Of a DNA stretch of 57,520 nucleotides, positions 23,791-33,005 are shown one piece after another. This stretch comes from Actinomycetota bacterium. Lineage in GTDB: Bacteria > Actinomycetota > Geothermincolia > Fen-727 > Anoxymicrobiaceae. The position numbers and the translations under genes are program-made. How positions within the stretch are numbered: the first letter of the stretch is position 1; each line of letters opens with the position of its first letter. The notes beneath the pieces were generated by a model. That model saw only the letters and a list, made by a program, of their open reading frames with translations, was not told where the DNA came from and did no database searches. Location: contig JAGUWJ010000070.1 in assembly GCA_020062425.1 (NCBI GenBank), forward strand, positions 1 to 57,520, in the 5' to 3' direction.

Positions 23791-24576
23791 CTACCTGGTG
23801 TAGCGCTCGATCATGCGCAGTATGAAGTACTTGAGCGGCCTGGGCGTGATGCCCATCACCATAACGTTAAAGCGGTTGACGAACCCCGGCACTACCACTA
23901 CCTTGCCGCGTCTGAGGCCCTTGAGCGATGCGTTCACCACGGTATCCGTATTCGTCCACAAGATCCAGGGGATGCTTCTCTCCAGGCCAATCGCCTCAAA
24001 GATGCCGGTGTGAGTGAATCCCGGGCAGAGCGCCTGTACACGCACGCCGGTGCCTTTGAGTTCTTCGTGAAGGGTCTCCGTGAACATTATCAAGAACGCC
24101 TTGGTGGCGCTGTATGTGACGTTGTAAGGCACGGGGATTATGCCGCCGACCGAGGCTACGTTTATCACGACGCCGTTGCCGCGCGCGGTCATGCCGGGGA
24201 GCGCCGCGTGAGTCAGCCGCAGGATCGCGACGTCGTGCAGCTTCAGAAGCCGCAGCTGAGAATCGATATCGATCTCCACGAAGACTCCGTTGAGGCCGGT
24301 GCCGGCGTTGTTCACCAGGATGTCGGGCGCATTCGAGCCGGCAAGGCGCTCCTCCAGGCGGGCCACGTCCTCGTCGCGCTCGAGATCGGCAACGATGACC
24401 TCGACGTCTATTCCGTGTTTTCCGGAAAGTTCACAAGCGAGTCTTTCGAGGAGTTCCTTGCGCCTGGCGGTTACGATGAGGTTGCAGCCGTCCTCGGCCA
24501 GCTTGCGGGCGAAAACCTCCCCGATTCCGCTGGACGCCCCTGTCACGAGCGCGGTCTTGCCTTTGAACTCGGGCAT
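23791..24576 (-). CDS. short-chain dehydrogenase/reductase
   Basis: A 261-residue classical SDR. NAD(P)-binding TGASSGIG at about 11-18, structural NNAG at about 90, catalytic Ser in VNVASVGG and Tyr-Lys in YSATKAF. A C-terminal tail (MVMGITPRPLKYFILRMIERYTR) is hydrophobic and basic, like that of membrane-associated ketoreductases. ATG at 24576 follows GGAGGTGG; a longer frame lacks a site. The substrate is not identifiable. It is divergent from the PPDK_N-like gene. Confidence 0.9.
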   Translation of the reverse strand: MPEFKGKTALVTGASSGIGEVFARKLAEDGCNLIVTARRKELLERLACELSGKHGIDVEVIVADLERDEDVARLEERLAGSNAPDILVNNAGTGLNGVFVEIDIDSQLRLLKLHDVAILRLTHAALPGMTARGNGVVINVASVGGIIPVPYNVTYSATKAFLIMFTETLHEELKGTGVRVQALCPGFTHTGIFEAIGLERSIPWILWTNTDTVVNASLKGLRRGKVVVVPGFVNRFNVMVMGITPRPLKYFILRMIERYTR

Positions 24577-24751
24577 CGAAGCCACCTCCAGCCTTGGAGC
24601 AGCGCCCGTGAGACGGGTGTTCCGCTTCCCCGTATCCCGCACAACGGATACCACTATAACGCTTGAACTTATGTATTACACTAGAGACATGGGACCTCTA
24701 ACAAGTGGCGCATCCGGTCCTTGACCGGGTGCCGATCAGCGGAGGCGGTCT

Positions 24752-27367
24752 TTGAACGAAGAGCAGGTCACGAGCGGCATACCCGAGCTCGACGAGATAG
24801 TGCAGGGGCTGCGCCTGGGTGACAACGTGGTGTTCCAGGTGCAGCGCCTCTCCGATTACCAGTTCTTCGCCCTGCCGTTCCTCGAGCGCGCGCTCTCCGA
24901 GTCGCGGAAATGCGTGTACCTCCGCTTCGCGCCCCAGCCCCCGGTTTCCATGCCCCGCGAGGGGTTGAGGATAGTAGAGATTAACCCGGGTCAGGGGTTC
25001 GACGCGTTCAGCCGCGAGGTGCACGAGTTAGTCGAGGAGAGCGGCAAGCGCACCTACTATGTGCTGGACAACCTCTCCAGGCTCGCGCTGGAGTGGGCGA
25101 CCGACGAGCTCCTGGCGAACTTCTTCCAGGTCACATGCCCGCTGATGTTCGAGCTGGACTGCGTGGCCTACTTCGCGCTCTCCAGGGGTAAGCACGACCA
25201 CTCGGCCATCGCACGCATCAGAGACACCACCCAGCTCTTGCTCGATGTGTTCCGTATTGACGAGCATATGTACGTCCACCCACTCAAAGTCTGGGACCGC
25301 TATTCCCCCTACATGTTCCTCCCCCACTCCGTGGCAGACGGCACCTGGCAGCCGGTTTTCGACAGCGGCACCGCGGCCGCGGTCTCAGCCGAGGCCAACG
25401 TGCAGCCGTTCGAGCCCCCCGCCAGCGGACTCGCTCCCTGGGACAGCGTCTACGACAAGCTGAAAGCCCGAATGACCACCACCTCTCCGGGCGACCCGGA
25501 GGTGGAGGCTCTGAAAAGCGAGTTCGCCAGGATGCTCACAGGGCAGCACCAGGACTTCTCCGGCATCATCGATGAGTACCTGACGCTGGAAGACCTCCTC
25601 GGTGTGAGGCACAGGATGCTGGGCTCCGGCCAGATAGGCGGCAAGGCCACGGGAATGCTCCTGGCCCGCGCTATTCTCGGGAACAGGGGCTCCTGGGAAG
25701 GTGTGGTGTTCGACGACATACTGGACAGCCACGACTCTTTTTATATCGGCGCCGACGTCTTCTTCAGCTTCCTGGTGCAGAACGACCTGTTCCGCCTGCG
25801 TCTCAAGATGACATCCGACAGCGCCATCAGCGACGAAGAGTTCGCGGAAGTCGAAAGGCGCTTCCTCGAAGGGCGCTTCTCCCACTCGGTCGAAGAGCAG
25901 TTCCGCGACCTGCTCGACTACTACGGACAGGCTCCGATAATCGTCAGGTCCTCCAGCCTTCTGGAAGACAGCTTCGGCAACGCTTTCGCAGGCAAGTACC
26001 GGAGCGAATTCTGCGCCAACCAGGGCTCACCCGATGAGCGTCTGGAGGTGTTCAAGCGGGCTGTGAAGCTCGTCTACGCGAGCGCCTTAAACCCTGACGC
26101 CCTAGCCTACAGGCGCAAGCGCGGCCTGGGTGTGAACGACGAGCAGATGGCGATACTGGTGCAGCGGGTGTCGGGGACACCTTACCGCGGCTACTTCTTC
26201 CCGCCGCTCGCCGGGGTTGCTTTCTCCAAGAACCTCTACGCCTGGGGCGACAGGATCGACCCGCGGGAGGGAGTGGTGCGTATAGTGATGGGGCTGGGCA
26301 CCAGGGCTGTGGACCGGGTGGCGAGCGACTACCCGCGCATGCTGGCGCTCAGCCACCCCGAGCTGCGCCCTGAGGGGTCCGGCGAGATTTCAAAGTACTC
26401 GCAGCACTACGTGGACCTCCTCGACTTGCGCGCCAACAGTTTCAGCACGGTGCCGCTGGACGAACTGCTCGTCGACGGGGACTACCCCGACCTGAGCCTG
26501 ATAGCCTCGCTCGAGCAGGACGGCTCGGTGATCGACTTCATTGGCAGGTGCCTTCCCGCGGGGCACAGGAAGCTGGTTCTCACCTTCGACCGCCTGGTGA
26601 AGAAGACGAAGTTCGTAGAGGTGTTGCGCGCAATGCTGGCCTGCCTGGAGGACGGGTACGGGTGCCCTGTCGACATCGAGTTTACCGCGTTCGCGGGCAG
26701 AAAAGACCGGGTGCGTGTTAACCTGCTGCAGTGCAGGCCGCTCTTCGTGGCGGGTGAATCCGGGGTGGCCATGGTGCCCGATTCTCTCGAACCGTGGAGG
26801 GTGCTCTTCCGCACCGGGCGCATGATAGGGGCCGGGCGCTTGGGCGGCATCCGCTACATCCTCTACATCGACCCCCGCAGGTACAGCGCCATGACCGACC
26901 CGGACCTGCGCCGGGGCCTGGGCAGGCTCATCGGCCGGTTGAACGACCACCCGCGGGTCAAGGAGGACAGGATAGTGCTGATGGGCCCGGGCCGCTGGGG
27001 CTCGACCAACCTCGAGCTGGGCATAGACGTCCGCTATGGTGAGATAGACAACGCCTGCGCGCTCATCGAACTCGCCCGTGAGGAGTCGGGGCACGTGCCG
27101 GAGGTCTCGTACGGGACGCACTTCTTCCAGGACCTGGTGGAGGAAGGGATAATCTACATGCCGGTCTGGCCGGACGATCCGGGCTCTGAGTTCAACGAGC
27201 GGTTCTTCGAAGCCGAGCCTAATGCGTTGCTCGAGCTGGTGCCGGGCGCGGAGGACGTTCTCGACGTGGTCAAGGTCATCGACCTGGGCGCGGAGAACCG
27301 CGGGAGGACAGGCGTGGTTGTGGCCGACCCGCGCAGCCGCAAGGCGCTGATGTACCTCGAGGGCTGA
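24752..27367 (+). CDS. KaiC-like (Walker-less) / PEP synthase pyruvate-binding fusion
   Basis: An 871-residue protein. The first 200 residues resemble a RecA/KaiC-type domain (TSGIPELDEIVQGL start, YYVLDNLSRLALEW Walker-B-like region) but the phosphate loop is replaced by GDNVVFQVQRLSDYQFF, with no GKT. From about 290 it is a PPDK_N/PEP-synthase ATP-grasp domain: GSGQIGGKATG (Lys298), VRSSSLLEDSFGNAFAGKY (398-415) and PLAGVAFSKN. The swivelling phosphohistidine and PEP-binding domains of true PEP synthase are absent; the C-terminus (GPGRWGSTNLELGI) is a family-specific extension. TTG at 24752 is backed by GGAGG six bases upstream. It may phosphorylate or bind a partner; the reaction is unknown. 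Confidence 0.8.
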   Translation: MNEEQVTSGIPELDEIVQGLRLGDNVVFQVQRLSDYQFFALPFLERALSESRKCVYLRFAPQPPVSMPREGLRIVEINPGQGFDAFSREVHELVEESGKRTYYVLDNLSRLALEWATDELLANFFQVTCPLMFELDCVAYFALSRGKHDHSAIARIRDTTQLLLDVFRIDEHMYVHPLKVWDRYSPYMFLPHSVADGTWQPVFDSGTAAAVSAEANVQPFEPPASGLAPWDSVYDKLKARMTTTSPGDPEVEALKSEFARMLTGQHQDFSGIIDEYLTLEDLLGVRHRMLGSGQIGGKATGMLLARAILGNRGSWEGVVFDDILDSHDSFYIGADVFFSFLVQNDLFRLRLKMTSDSAISDEEFAEVERRFLEGRFSHSVEEQFRDLLDYYGQAPIIVRSSSLLEDSFGNAFAGKYRSEFCANQGSPDERLEVFKRAVKLVYASALNPDALAYRRKRGLGVNDEQMAILVQRVSGTPYRGYFFPPLAGVAFSKNLYAWGDRIDPREGVVRIVMGLGTRAVDRVASDYPRMLALSHPELRPEGSGEISKYSQHYVDLLDLRANSFSTVPLDELLVDGDYPDLSLIASLEQDGSVIDFIGRCLPAGHRKLVLTFDRLVKKTKFVEVLRAMLACLEDGYGCPVDIEFTAFAGRKDRVRVNLLQCRPLFVAGESGVAMVPDSLEPWRVLFRTGRMIGAGRLGGIRYILYIDPRRYSAMTDPDLRRGLGRLIGRLNDHPRVKEDRIVLMGPGRWGSTNLELGIDVRYGEIDNACALIELAREESGHVPEVSYGTHFFQDLVEEGIIYMPVWPDDPGSEFNERFFEAEPNALLELVPGAEDVLDVVKVIDLGAENRGRTGVVVADPRSRKALMYLEG

Positions 27368-27379
27368 ACCCAGGGGCGC

Positions 27380-27694
27380 TCAGTTGGATCCGGGGAACTC
27401 GATAGTCCTCAGTCGGGGGAATTCCCTCGGCGCCTCGTTTATGAGTGGGCACTCGTCACAGTACTCGAGCGCGTATCGAACGTAATGCCCGACCGTGGCG
27501 AGTCTCTCGCGAAGCTCGTCACTCCCTGCTCCAGCGCCAGCCTCGTTGATGACCGCCGAGGCGTCTCTCATGAGGCTCTTCATAACGTTTCTGAAGGCTC
27601 GAAAGCCATCGTCCGGGTTTATGCCGCTGATAGGATCCCTCCTTTCAACCGTGAACGCCGCCGCCGGAACGGCATACGTCCCTCCGCTCTTCAA
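27380..27694 (-). CDS. small hypothetical protein after glutamate dehydrogenase
   Basis: About 104 residues with a helical core (FRAFRNVMKSLMRDASAVIN, DELRERLATVGHYVRYAL) and CDEC near the C-terminus. No family recognised. TTG at 27694 starts four bases after the gdhA stop but lacks a clear ribosome site. The strong AAAGGAGGG near 27639 precedes in-frame ATC and ATA only, so the start is unresolved. It probably shares the gdhA transcript. Confidence 0.5.
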   Translation of the reverse strand: MKSGGTYAVPAAAFTVERRDPISGINPDDGFRAFRNVMKSLMRDASAVINEAGAGAGSDELRERLATVGHYVRYALEYCDECPLINEAPREFPRLRTIEFPGSN

Positions 27695-27698
27695 CGGG

Positions 27699-28949
27699 CT
27701 ATAGCCAGCCCCGCCACTGCATGGCCTCGATCACCCTCTCGATGGCCACGATGTAGGCCGCGATACGCATATTCACGCCATACTTCGACGACGTCTCCAG
27801 CACCGAGTGATAGGCGCGGGTCATCACGTCGTCCAGCTTCTGGTAGACCTCGTCCTCGGACCAGCTGTAGAGGTTCATGTTCTGGACCATCTCGAAGTAA
27901 GAGACTGTGACCCCGCCGGCGTTGCAGAGGAAATCAGGCAGCACATGCACGCCCTTCTCGAAAAGGATCTCGTCGGCCTCCGGCGTGGTGGGGCCGTTTG
28001 CCAGCTCCGCCACGATCTTGGCCTTCACATCCCCGGCGTTCTCGGCGGTGATGACGTTCTCCAACGCCGACGGCATAAGGATGTCCACGTCGCTGGTGAT
28101 GATATCGTCAGGCTCCATACCCTCGGTGCCATCGCATCCCACCACCGTGGTGGTCTCCCTCTTGTGCGCCACGGCGTTTTCCGGATCGATGCCGTCGTCC
28201 AGGTTACAGACGGCCCCCTTGGTATCGGATACGGCGACTACCTTTGAGCCGAACATCTCGTGCATCAGCTTCGCCGCGAAGTATCCCGCGTTACCGTAAC
28301 CCTGTATCGCCACGGTCGCTTTCGAGAGGTCCAATCCCAGTTCCCCGGCAGCCTCCCTGACGGTATAAAGGCCTCCCCTTGCGGTTGCGTCCTCCCGGCC
28401 GGGTGAACCCCCTACGCAGAGCGGCTTGCCGGTGACCACGCCGAACTGGGTGCGCCCAGCTATCTTCGAGTACTCGTCCATCATCCAGGCCATGACCTGC
28501 GGTGTGGTGTAGACATCGGGGGCCGGCACGTCCTGCTCCGGGCCGATGAACTGCCAGATAGCCCGCACATACGCGCGACTGAGCCTCTCCAGTTCAGCTT
28601 TGGACATCTGCTTGGTGTCGCAGACCACGCCGCCCTTGCCGCCGCCCAGCGGGATGTCCACCAGGGCGCACTTCCAGGTCATCCAGGCGGCAAGTGCCCT
28701 CACTGTGTCCACGGTCTCCTCAGGGTGGAACCTCAAGCCCCCCTTGGCGGGGCCGCGGGCGTCGTTGTACTGTATGCGGAACCCCTCGAAGACCTTGACG
28801 GTTCCGTCATCCATGCGTACGGGCAAGGTCACCCTTATCTCTCTCATCGGGTTCCGAAGAAGCTCGCGCACGTTATCATCGAGCCCCATTATCTCCGCGC
28901 ACTGGTCGAGCTGCTTCTGAGCAATCTTGAACGGGTTCAACTCTGCCAT
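27699..28949 (-). CDS. gdhA: glutamate dehydrogenase (Glu/Leu/Phe/Val family)
   Basis: A 416-residue hexameric-type enzyme interconverting glutamate and 2-oxoglutarate plus ammonia. Substrate-binding KGGLRFHP at about 70, catalytic Lys in GGGKGGV at about 105-111 and the neighbouring CDTKQMSKAE; the dinucleotide fold is IQGYGNAGYFAAKL. Length and motifs match the short catabolic/anabolic subunit. ATG at 28949 has AAGGAGA. Cofactor choice is not clear from the fold alone. A small hypothetical gene follows. Confidence 0.95.
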   Translation of the reverse strand: MAELNPFKIAQKQLDQCAEIMGLDDNVRELLRNPMREIRVTLPVRMDDGTVKVFEGFRIQYNDARGPAKGGLRFHPEETVDTVRALAAWMTWKCALVDIPLGGGKGGVVCDTKQMSKAELERLSRAYVRAIWQFIGPEQDVPAPDVYTTPQVMAWMMDEYSKIAGRTQFGVVTGKPLCVGGSPGREDATARGGLYTVREAAGELGLDLSKATVAIQGYGNAGYFAAKLMHEMFGSKVVAVSDTKGAVCNLDDGIDPENAVAHKRETTTVVGCDGTEGMEPDDIITSDVDILMPSALENVITAENAGDVKAKIVAELANGPTTPEADEILFEKGVHVLPDFLCNAGGVTVSYFEMVQNMNLYSWSEDEVYQKLDDVMTRAYHSVLETSSKYGVNMRIAAYIVAIERVIEAMQWRGWL

Positions 28950-29162
28950 CTCTTGTCTTCTCCTTCTCTGTTGCTGTTCTCGCCTCGCACTGTGGCGCTG
29001 TTTTCCGGAATCAGCATATTCCCCGAGCACGGCGGAGTAAAGAAAAAGGCACCAGCACCGAGGTTAATCCAGACAGGTCTCACCTGCGGGTATAGGATTG
29101 AGCTGAGCCAGTAGACACGTACGAACAGATGGTCCGCTCCTCGGAAGCGAAGAGGTGATCCC

Positions 29163-30269
29163 ATGGCGAAGGAGATCGAGCTGAGCGATGAGATGCGTAA
29201 GAGAATCGCGGAAGAGAACGCGGCGGCGATAGAGCGTGAAGGGCTGAACCCGGACGCGGTAGAGCCGTGGGAAGACGGCTACCGCACCGCGAAGCAGGAG
29301 GACGCGTTCGAGTGGTGGTATTTCGACGCTCAGTTCGATGACGGTTCCACCTGCGTGATCACCTTCAACACCAAGCCCAACACCAAGCCTAAAGGCCCGC
29401 TGGCGCCGTCCGTCCTCTTCATCACGCGCTCCGCGGAGGGCGTGAGGAAGAGCGCGGTGTTGAACGGCGAAACCACCGACCTGGAGTCTTCAACCGAAGG
29501 TTGTGACGTTCGCATCGGGCCGAGTTGGGTCAAGGGCGACCTCGCCCAATACGAGCTGCACGCGGAGGCGGACGGGCTGGCAGCCGACCTACGTATCAAG
29601 CGCGCCGCGCCGTCGTGGCGCCCTGGTGCGGCGATCACCTACCTCGACCCGGGCAAGAAGTTGTACTTCGCCTGGGTGGTGCCCGTCCCGTACGGAACGG
29701 TGGAGGGCGAGCTGGAGGTGGATGGGAATCGGAAGCAGGTCAAGGGGACCGTATACCACGACCACAACTGGGGCAACTTCCTGCTGGCGAAGATGCTGGA
29801 CCACTGGTACTGGGGCCGGGCCCACGTCGGCGATTTCAGCATCATCTTCGCCCAGCTCACCACGGCGGGTATCCTCGGCCTCGGCGCAGTAAAGCTGCAC
29901 ACGTTCTTCCTCTCCAGGGGTGACGAGATACTCACCGACGACGGGCTGCCGCTCCACCTGGTGACGCGCGACTTCCGTGAGGGGCCGGACGGCCGCATGT
30001 ATCCGTCCGAGCTCGATTTCAGCTGGGAAGCCGAGGAGGGTTCGGTGAAGATGGCCATCCGCAACCCGAAGCTCATCGAGTCGATAGATACGCTAGGCGA
30101 GGTCGCGGGGTGGGCCAGGCCGCTGGTCCATCTGGTCACGAACCCCTGGTACTATGATTTCGAAGCGGACCTGGCTCTCGAGGTCGACCTCAAAGGGATC
30201 AAGGCGCACGAGGAGGGGAGGGTCATCTACGAGCAGATGCTGTTCCACAAGAAAGCGGTTGACGACTGA
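29163..30269 (+). CDS. CrtC/AttH-like lipocalin-family protein
   Basis: A 368-residue protein similar to carotenoid 1,2-hydratase (CrtC)/AttH proteins: FEWWYFDAQFDDGST near residue 48, HDHNWGN near 202, DHWYWGRAHVG near 214-224. This beta-barrel family acts on lipids or isoprenoids; no carotenoid genes are nearby, so the CrtC reaction is not assumed. No signal peptide. ATG at 29163 follows GAAGAGG. The frameshifted DUF3574-Cache lipoprotein begins 12 bases after its stop, suggesting co-transcription. Confidence 0.8.
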   Translation: MAKEIELSDEMRKRIAEENAAAIEREGLNPDAVEPWEDGYRTAKQEDAFEWWYFDAQFDDGSTCVITFNTKPNTKPKGPLAPSVLFITRSAEGVRKSAVLNGETTDLESSTEGCDVRIGPSWVKGDLAQYELHAEADGLAADLRIKRAAPSWRPGAAITYLDPGKKLYFAWVVPVPYGTVEGELEVDGNRKQVKGTVYHDHNWGNFLLAKMLDHWYWGRAHVGDFSIIFAQLTTAGILGLGAVKLHTFFLSRGDEILTDDGLPLHLVTRDFREGPDGRMYPSELDFSWEAEEGSVKMAIRNPKLIESIDTLGEVAGWARPLVHLVTNPWYYDFEADLALEVDLKGIKAHEEGRVIYEQMLFHKKAVDD

Positions 30270-30280
30270 GGAGGAATTAC

Positions 30281-31143
30281 ATGTACCGCTTCAAGGGAGG
30301 ACTCTCGAAAAGGGTTGCGCTGCTGCCCGTGCTCATGGTTTTCATTCTTGCCTGCGGGTCACTGCTCGTCTTCGCCGCCGGCTGCGTAGGCTCCGGTGAG
30401 AACGCCTCGGAGAAGGAGCCCGCTTGGGTCCAGAGCGTGATCTACTTCGGCAGGAATATACCCGCCGGGGTGTCGTCACCGAGGAGCAGTTCGATGCCTT
30501 CCTCGAGGACGTTGTGACCGAGGAGTTTCCAGCGGGCCTGACCGCCTTCGACTCGTACGGGCAGATGCGGAAAAGCGACGGCGGAATTGAGAAGCAGCAG
30601 ACAAAGGTGGTCCTCCTGGTGCACGAGAAGACTAGCGCAAACAGCAAGGCTGTAAGGAGGATAATCGATTCATACCGCTCGACCTTCGGCACGCCGCAGG
30701 TGATGCGCACCACGATCCCTGTAGATGTAGAGTTCTTCCAGGGGGCTAAGAAAACCACCGCGCCGACCAAGCCTGAGGTAGAGGCGTTTGTAAAGGGAGC
30801 AGTCGATTACGCCCGCGCGAACGGCAAAGAGAAGGCGCTGGCCGAGTTCACCGACCAGAACGGCGAGTTCAAGCGTGGCGAGCTCTATGTCTACGCCTGC
30901 GACTTCGAAGGCAACGTCCTGGCCCATGGCGGCGACCCATCGCTGGTGGGCAGGAACCTCATCGACTACACCGATCTCAACGGCAAGAAGGCGATACAGG
31001 AACTCGTCGAGACCGCCAGGAGCGGAAGCGGCTGGGTGAGCTACACCTGGGAAAACCCCCAGACCAAGCAGGAGCAGCCGAAGCTGGGCTATGTCATGAA
31101 GGTGGACGACACCTGGTGGCTGGGCTCGGGCACCTACGAGTGA
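30281..31143 (+). pseudogene. DUF3574-Cache lipoprotein interrupted by one frameshift
   Basis: Two overlapping frames make one protein. The first (from ATG 30281, behind GAGGAG) encodes a lipoprotein signal (SLLVFAAGC) and SVIYFGRNIPAG. The second continues without overlap as GVVTEEQFDAFLEDVVT; together they match the DUF3574 domain. The shift lies near 30466-30476, in GCCGGGGTG; restoring one G repairs it. Residues after about 150 add a single-Cache-type domain (KGELYVYACDFEGNVLAHGG, DTWWLGSGTYE). Such a fusion of DUF3574 with Cache suggests a cell-surface small-molecule sensor without signalling output. Either a sequencing error or a real mutation is possible. Confidence 0.7.
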
Positions 31144-31163
31144 GCCCGGCGGGGCTGCGGTTG

Positions 31164-32021
31164 TTAATACTGTATCAGCCCCAGACGCGCCAGTACCTTC
31201 GCGAGAGGCCTGAGCACGCGGACGCGGTTGAGCAGTCGGAACAGCCCGAAGAAGACTTCCGGCGCGGCGCGCTTTAATAGCCAGAAGAGTCTCGCGGACA
31301 ACTGGGGAACAACATAGAGCCTGTTCTTCTTGATGGCTTTGATTATCCTGCGGGCTATCTCGTCGGATGTCACCCTGGCGTAATCGAAAGTGGACTGGGC
31401 CCATTCCCGATCCCACTCTTCGGTGTACCTCATTCGTGAGAGCAGGTCGGTCCTGAACCATATGGGGCAGGCCACCGTTACGCCGATGTTGTCGGGTCCG
31501 AGCTCCATCCTGAGGGTCTCTGAAAGGGATATGACCGCGGCCTTGGTCGCGTTGTAGGGTGACATATCGGCGAGGGAGATGATGCCCGCCACTGAAGCGA
31601 TGTTGAGGACGTGTCCCCAGCCCTGCTTCCTCATCCTGGGTATGAACTCGTGACAGCCGTACAGCGTACCCATGAAGTTCACGTCAAAGACCCAATCCCA
31701 GTCCTCGAGGGGTATCTCACCCATGCTCCCCATGGAAAGCACCCCGGCGTTGTTCACCAGCAGGTCCACCCCGCCCCAATCCTCGAAGAAGTGCTCCGTA
31801 AACGCCTTCACGCTCTCGGCATCGGTCACGTCGGCGTGGAACACCCCTCCTCTTCCACCCGCGCGCTCTACCATCTGGAGGGTCTCCCTCGCGCCCGCGT
31901 CGTTGACGTCGACTATGCCGACGGTCCAGCCCTCTTCCGCCAGCGCCAGGGCGAGCGACCTTCCCAGACCCGAGGCCGCTCCCGTGATGACCGCTCTATC
32001 TCCCTTGAGCTTTGACCGCAA
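31164..32021 (-). CDS. short-chain dehydrogenase/reductase (paralogue 1)
   Basis: A 285-residue SDR. TGAASGLG binds the dinucleotide, NNAG is at about 91, catalytic residues are Ser in IASVAG and the YNATK motif. TTG at 32021 with GGAGG upstream. Its last 60 residues (RLFWLLKRAAPEVFFGLFRLL) form an amphipathic, basic extension like those of membrane-peripheral retinol-type SDRs. It follows a close paralogue by 36 bases; both belong to the minus-strand set that starts at the CoA-transferase. Confidence 0.9.
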   Translation of the reverse strand: MRSKLKGDRAVITGAASGLGRSLALALAEEGWTVGIVDVNDAGARETLQMVERAGGRGGVFHADVTDAESVKAFTEHFFEDWGGVDLLVNNAGVLSMGSMGEIPLEDWDWVFDVNFMGTLYGCHEFIPRMRKQGWGHVLNIASVAGIISLADMSPYNATKAAVISLSETLRMELGPDNIGVTVACPIWFRTDLLSRMRYTEEWDREWAQSTFDYARVTSDEIARRIIKAIKKNRLYVVPQLSARLFWLLKRAAPEVFFGLFRLLNRVRVLRPLAKVLARLGLIQY

Positions 32022-32057
32022 GGGTGCCTCCTTTGCTCATCCGACGGAGTTTCGCCT

Positions 32058-32909
32058 TCAAAAAAGTCCCCATCGCGACAGCAGATTACCCACAGGCTTC
32101 AAGAGCCTGAAGCGGTTTGTCAGTCGGAACATCATGTAGCTCGTCTCCGGCGTCGTGCGCATGAGAAACCACCAGACTTTTCCCTTCAGCTGAGGGATCA
32201 CGTATAGCTTGTTTCTCTTCATTGCCGCGATTATCTTACGCGCCACCTCATCGGATTGCATCCGCGCATGGTCGAAGGTGGAATTTGCCCATGACCGCTC
32301 GTACTCGTCTGTATATCTCATGTCGGAGAGCAGGTTGGTCTTGAAGAAATAGGGACAGGCCACAGTGACGCCTATGCGGTGGGGCGCCAGCTCTATGCTC
32401 AGCGTCTCTGACAAAGATTTGACCGCGGACTTGGTGGTGTTGTAGGGAGCGATCCATGGAAGGCTTATTGTGGCCCCGCCGGAAGAAACGTTGAGGATGT
32501 GCCCCCATCCCTGCTCCTTCATCCGGGGGATGAATTCGTGGCATCCGTATAGCATCCCCCAGAAGTTGATACCGAATATCCACTGCCAGTCCTCGAGCCG
32601 TATCTCACCTACCGTACCGGCCGAGACCACCCCGGCATTGTTCACCAGCAGATCCACGCCGCCCCACGACTCGAAGAAGTGCTCCGCGAAAGCCTTCACG
32701 CTCTCGGGGTCGGAAACGTCCGCGTGCATCACCTCGCCCGCGCCGCCGGCACGCTCAACCAAACTCAAGGTCTCGTTCGCGCCCGCATCATCGATATCGA
32801 CTATGCCGACCCTCCAGCCCTCCTCCGCCAGCGCCAGTGCGAGCGACCTTCCCAGCCCTGAGGCCGCTCCCGTGATGACCGCTTTGTCTCCTCTGAGCTT
32901 TGACCGCAC
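32058..32909 (-). CDS. short-chain dehydrogenase/reductase (paralogue 2)
   Basis: A 283-residue SDR, TGAASGLG, NNAG and the YNTTK catalytic motif. It shares nearly the same opening residues and C-terminal plan with the next gene, so it is a tandem duplicate. The DNA of the first 130 bases is particularly alike between the two copies, more than the middle, which may reflect recent exchange. GTG at 32909 has AAGGAGG. It lies 96 bases after the methyltransferase gene. Substrate unknown. Confidence 0.9.
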   Translation of the reverse strand: MRSKLRGDKAVITGAASGLGRSLALALAEEGWRVGIVDIDDAGANETLSLVERAGGAGEVMHADVSDPESVKAFAEHFFESWGGVDLLVNNAGVVSAGTVGEIRLEDWQWIFGINFWGMLYGCHEFIPRMKEQGWGHILNVSSGGATISLPWIAPYNTTKSAVKSLSETLSIELAPHRIGVTVACPYFFKTNLLSDMRYTDEYERSWANSTFDHARMQSDEVARKIIAAMKRNKLYVIPQLKGKVWWFLMRTTPETSYMMFRLTNRFRLLKPVGNLLSRWGLF

Positions 32910-33005
32910 GACCGCCTCCTTTTACTTCATCCGATGCTCGAGTGTCGCCCGACTCGAGCTCTTCCCTTCTGCGAGGACTAAACTTGCGTTGTCTGTCCCC
33001 GGGGT

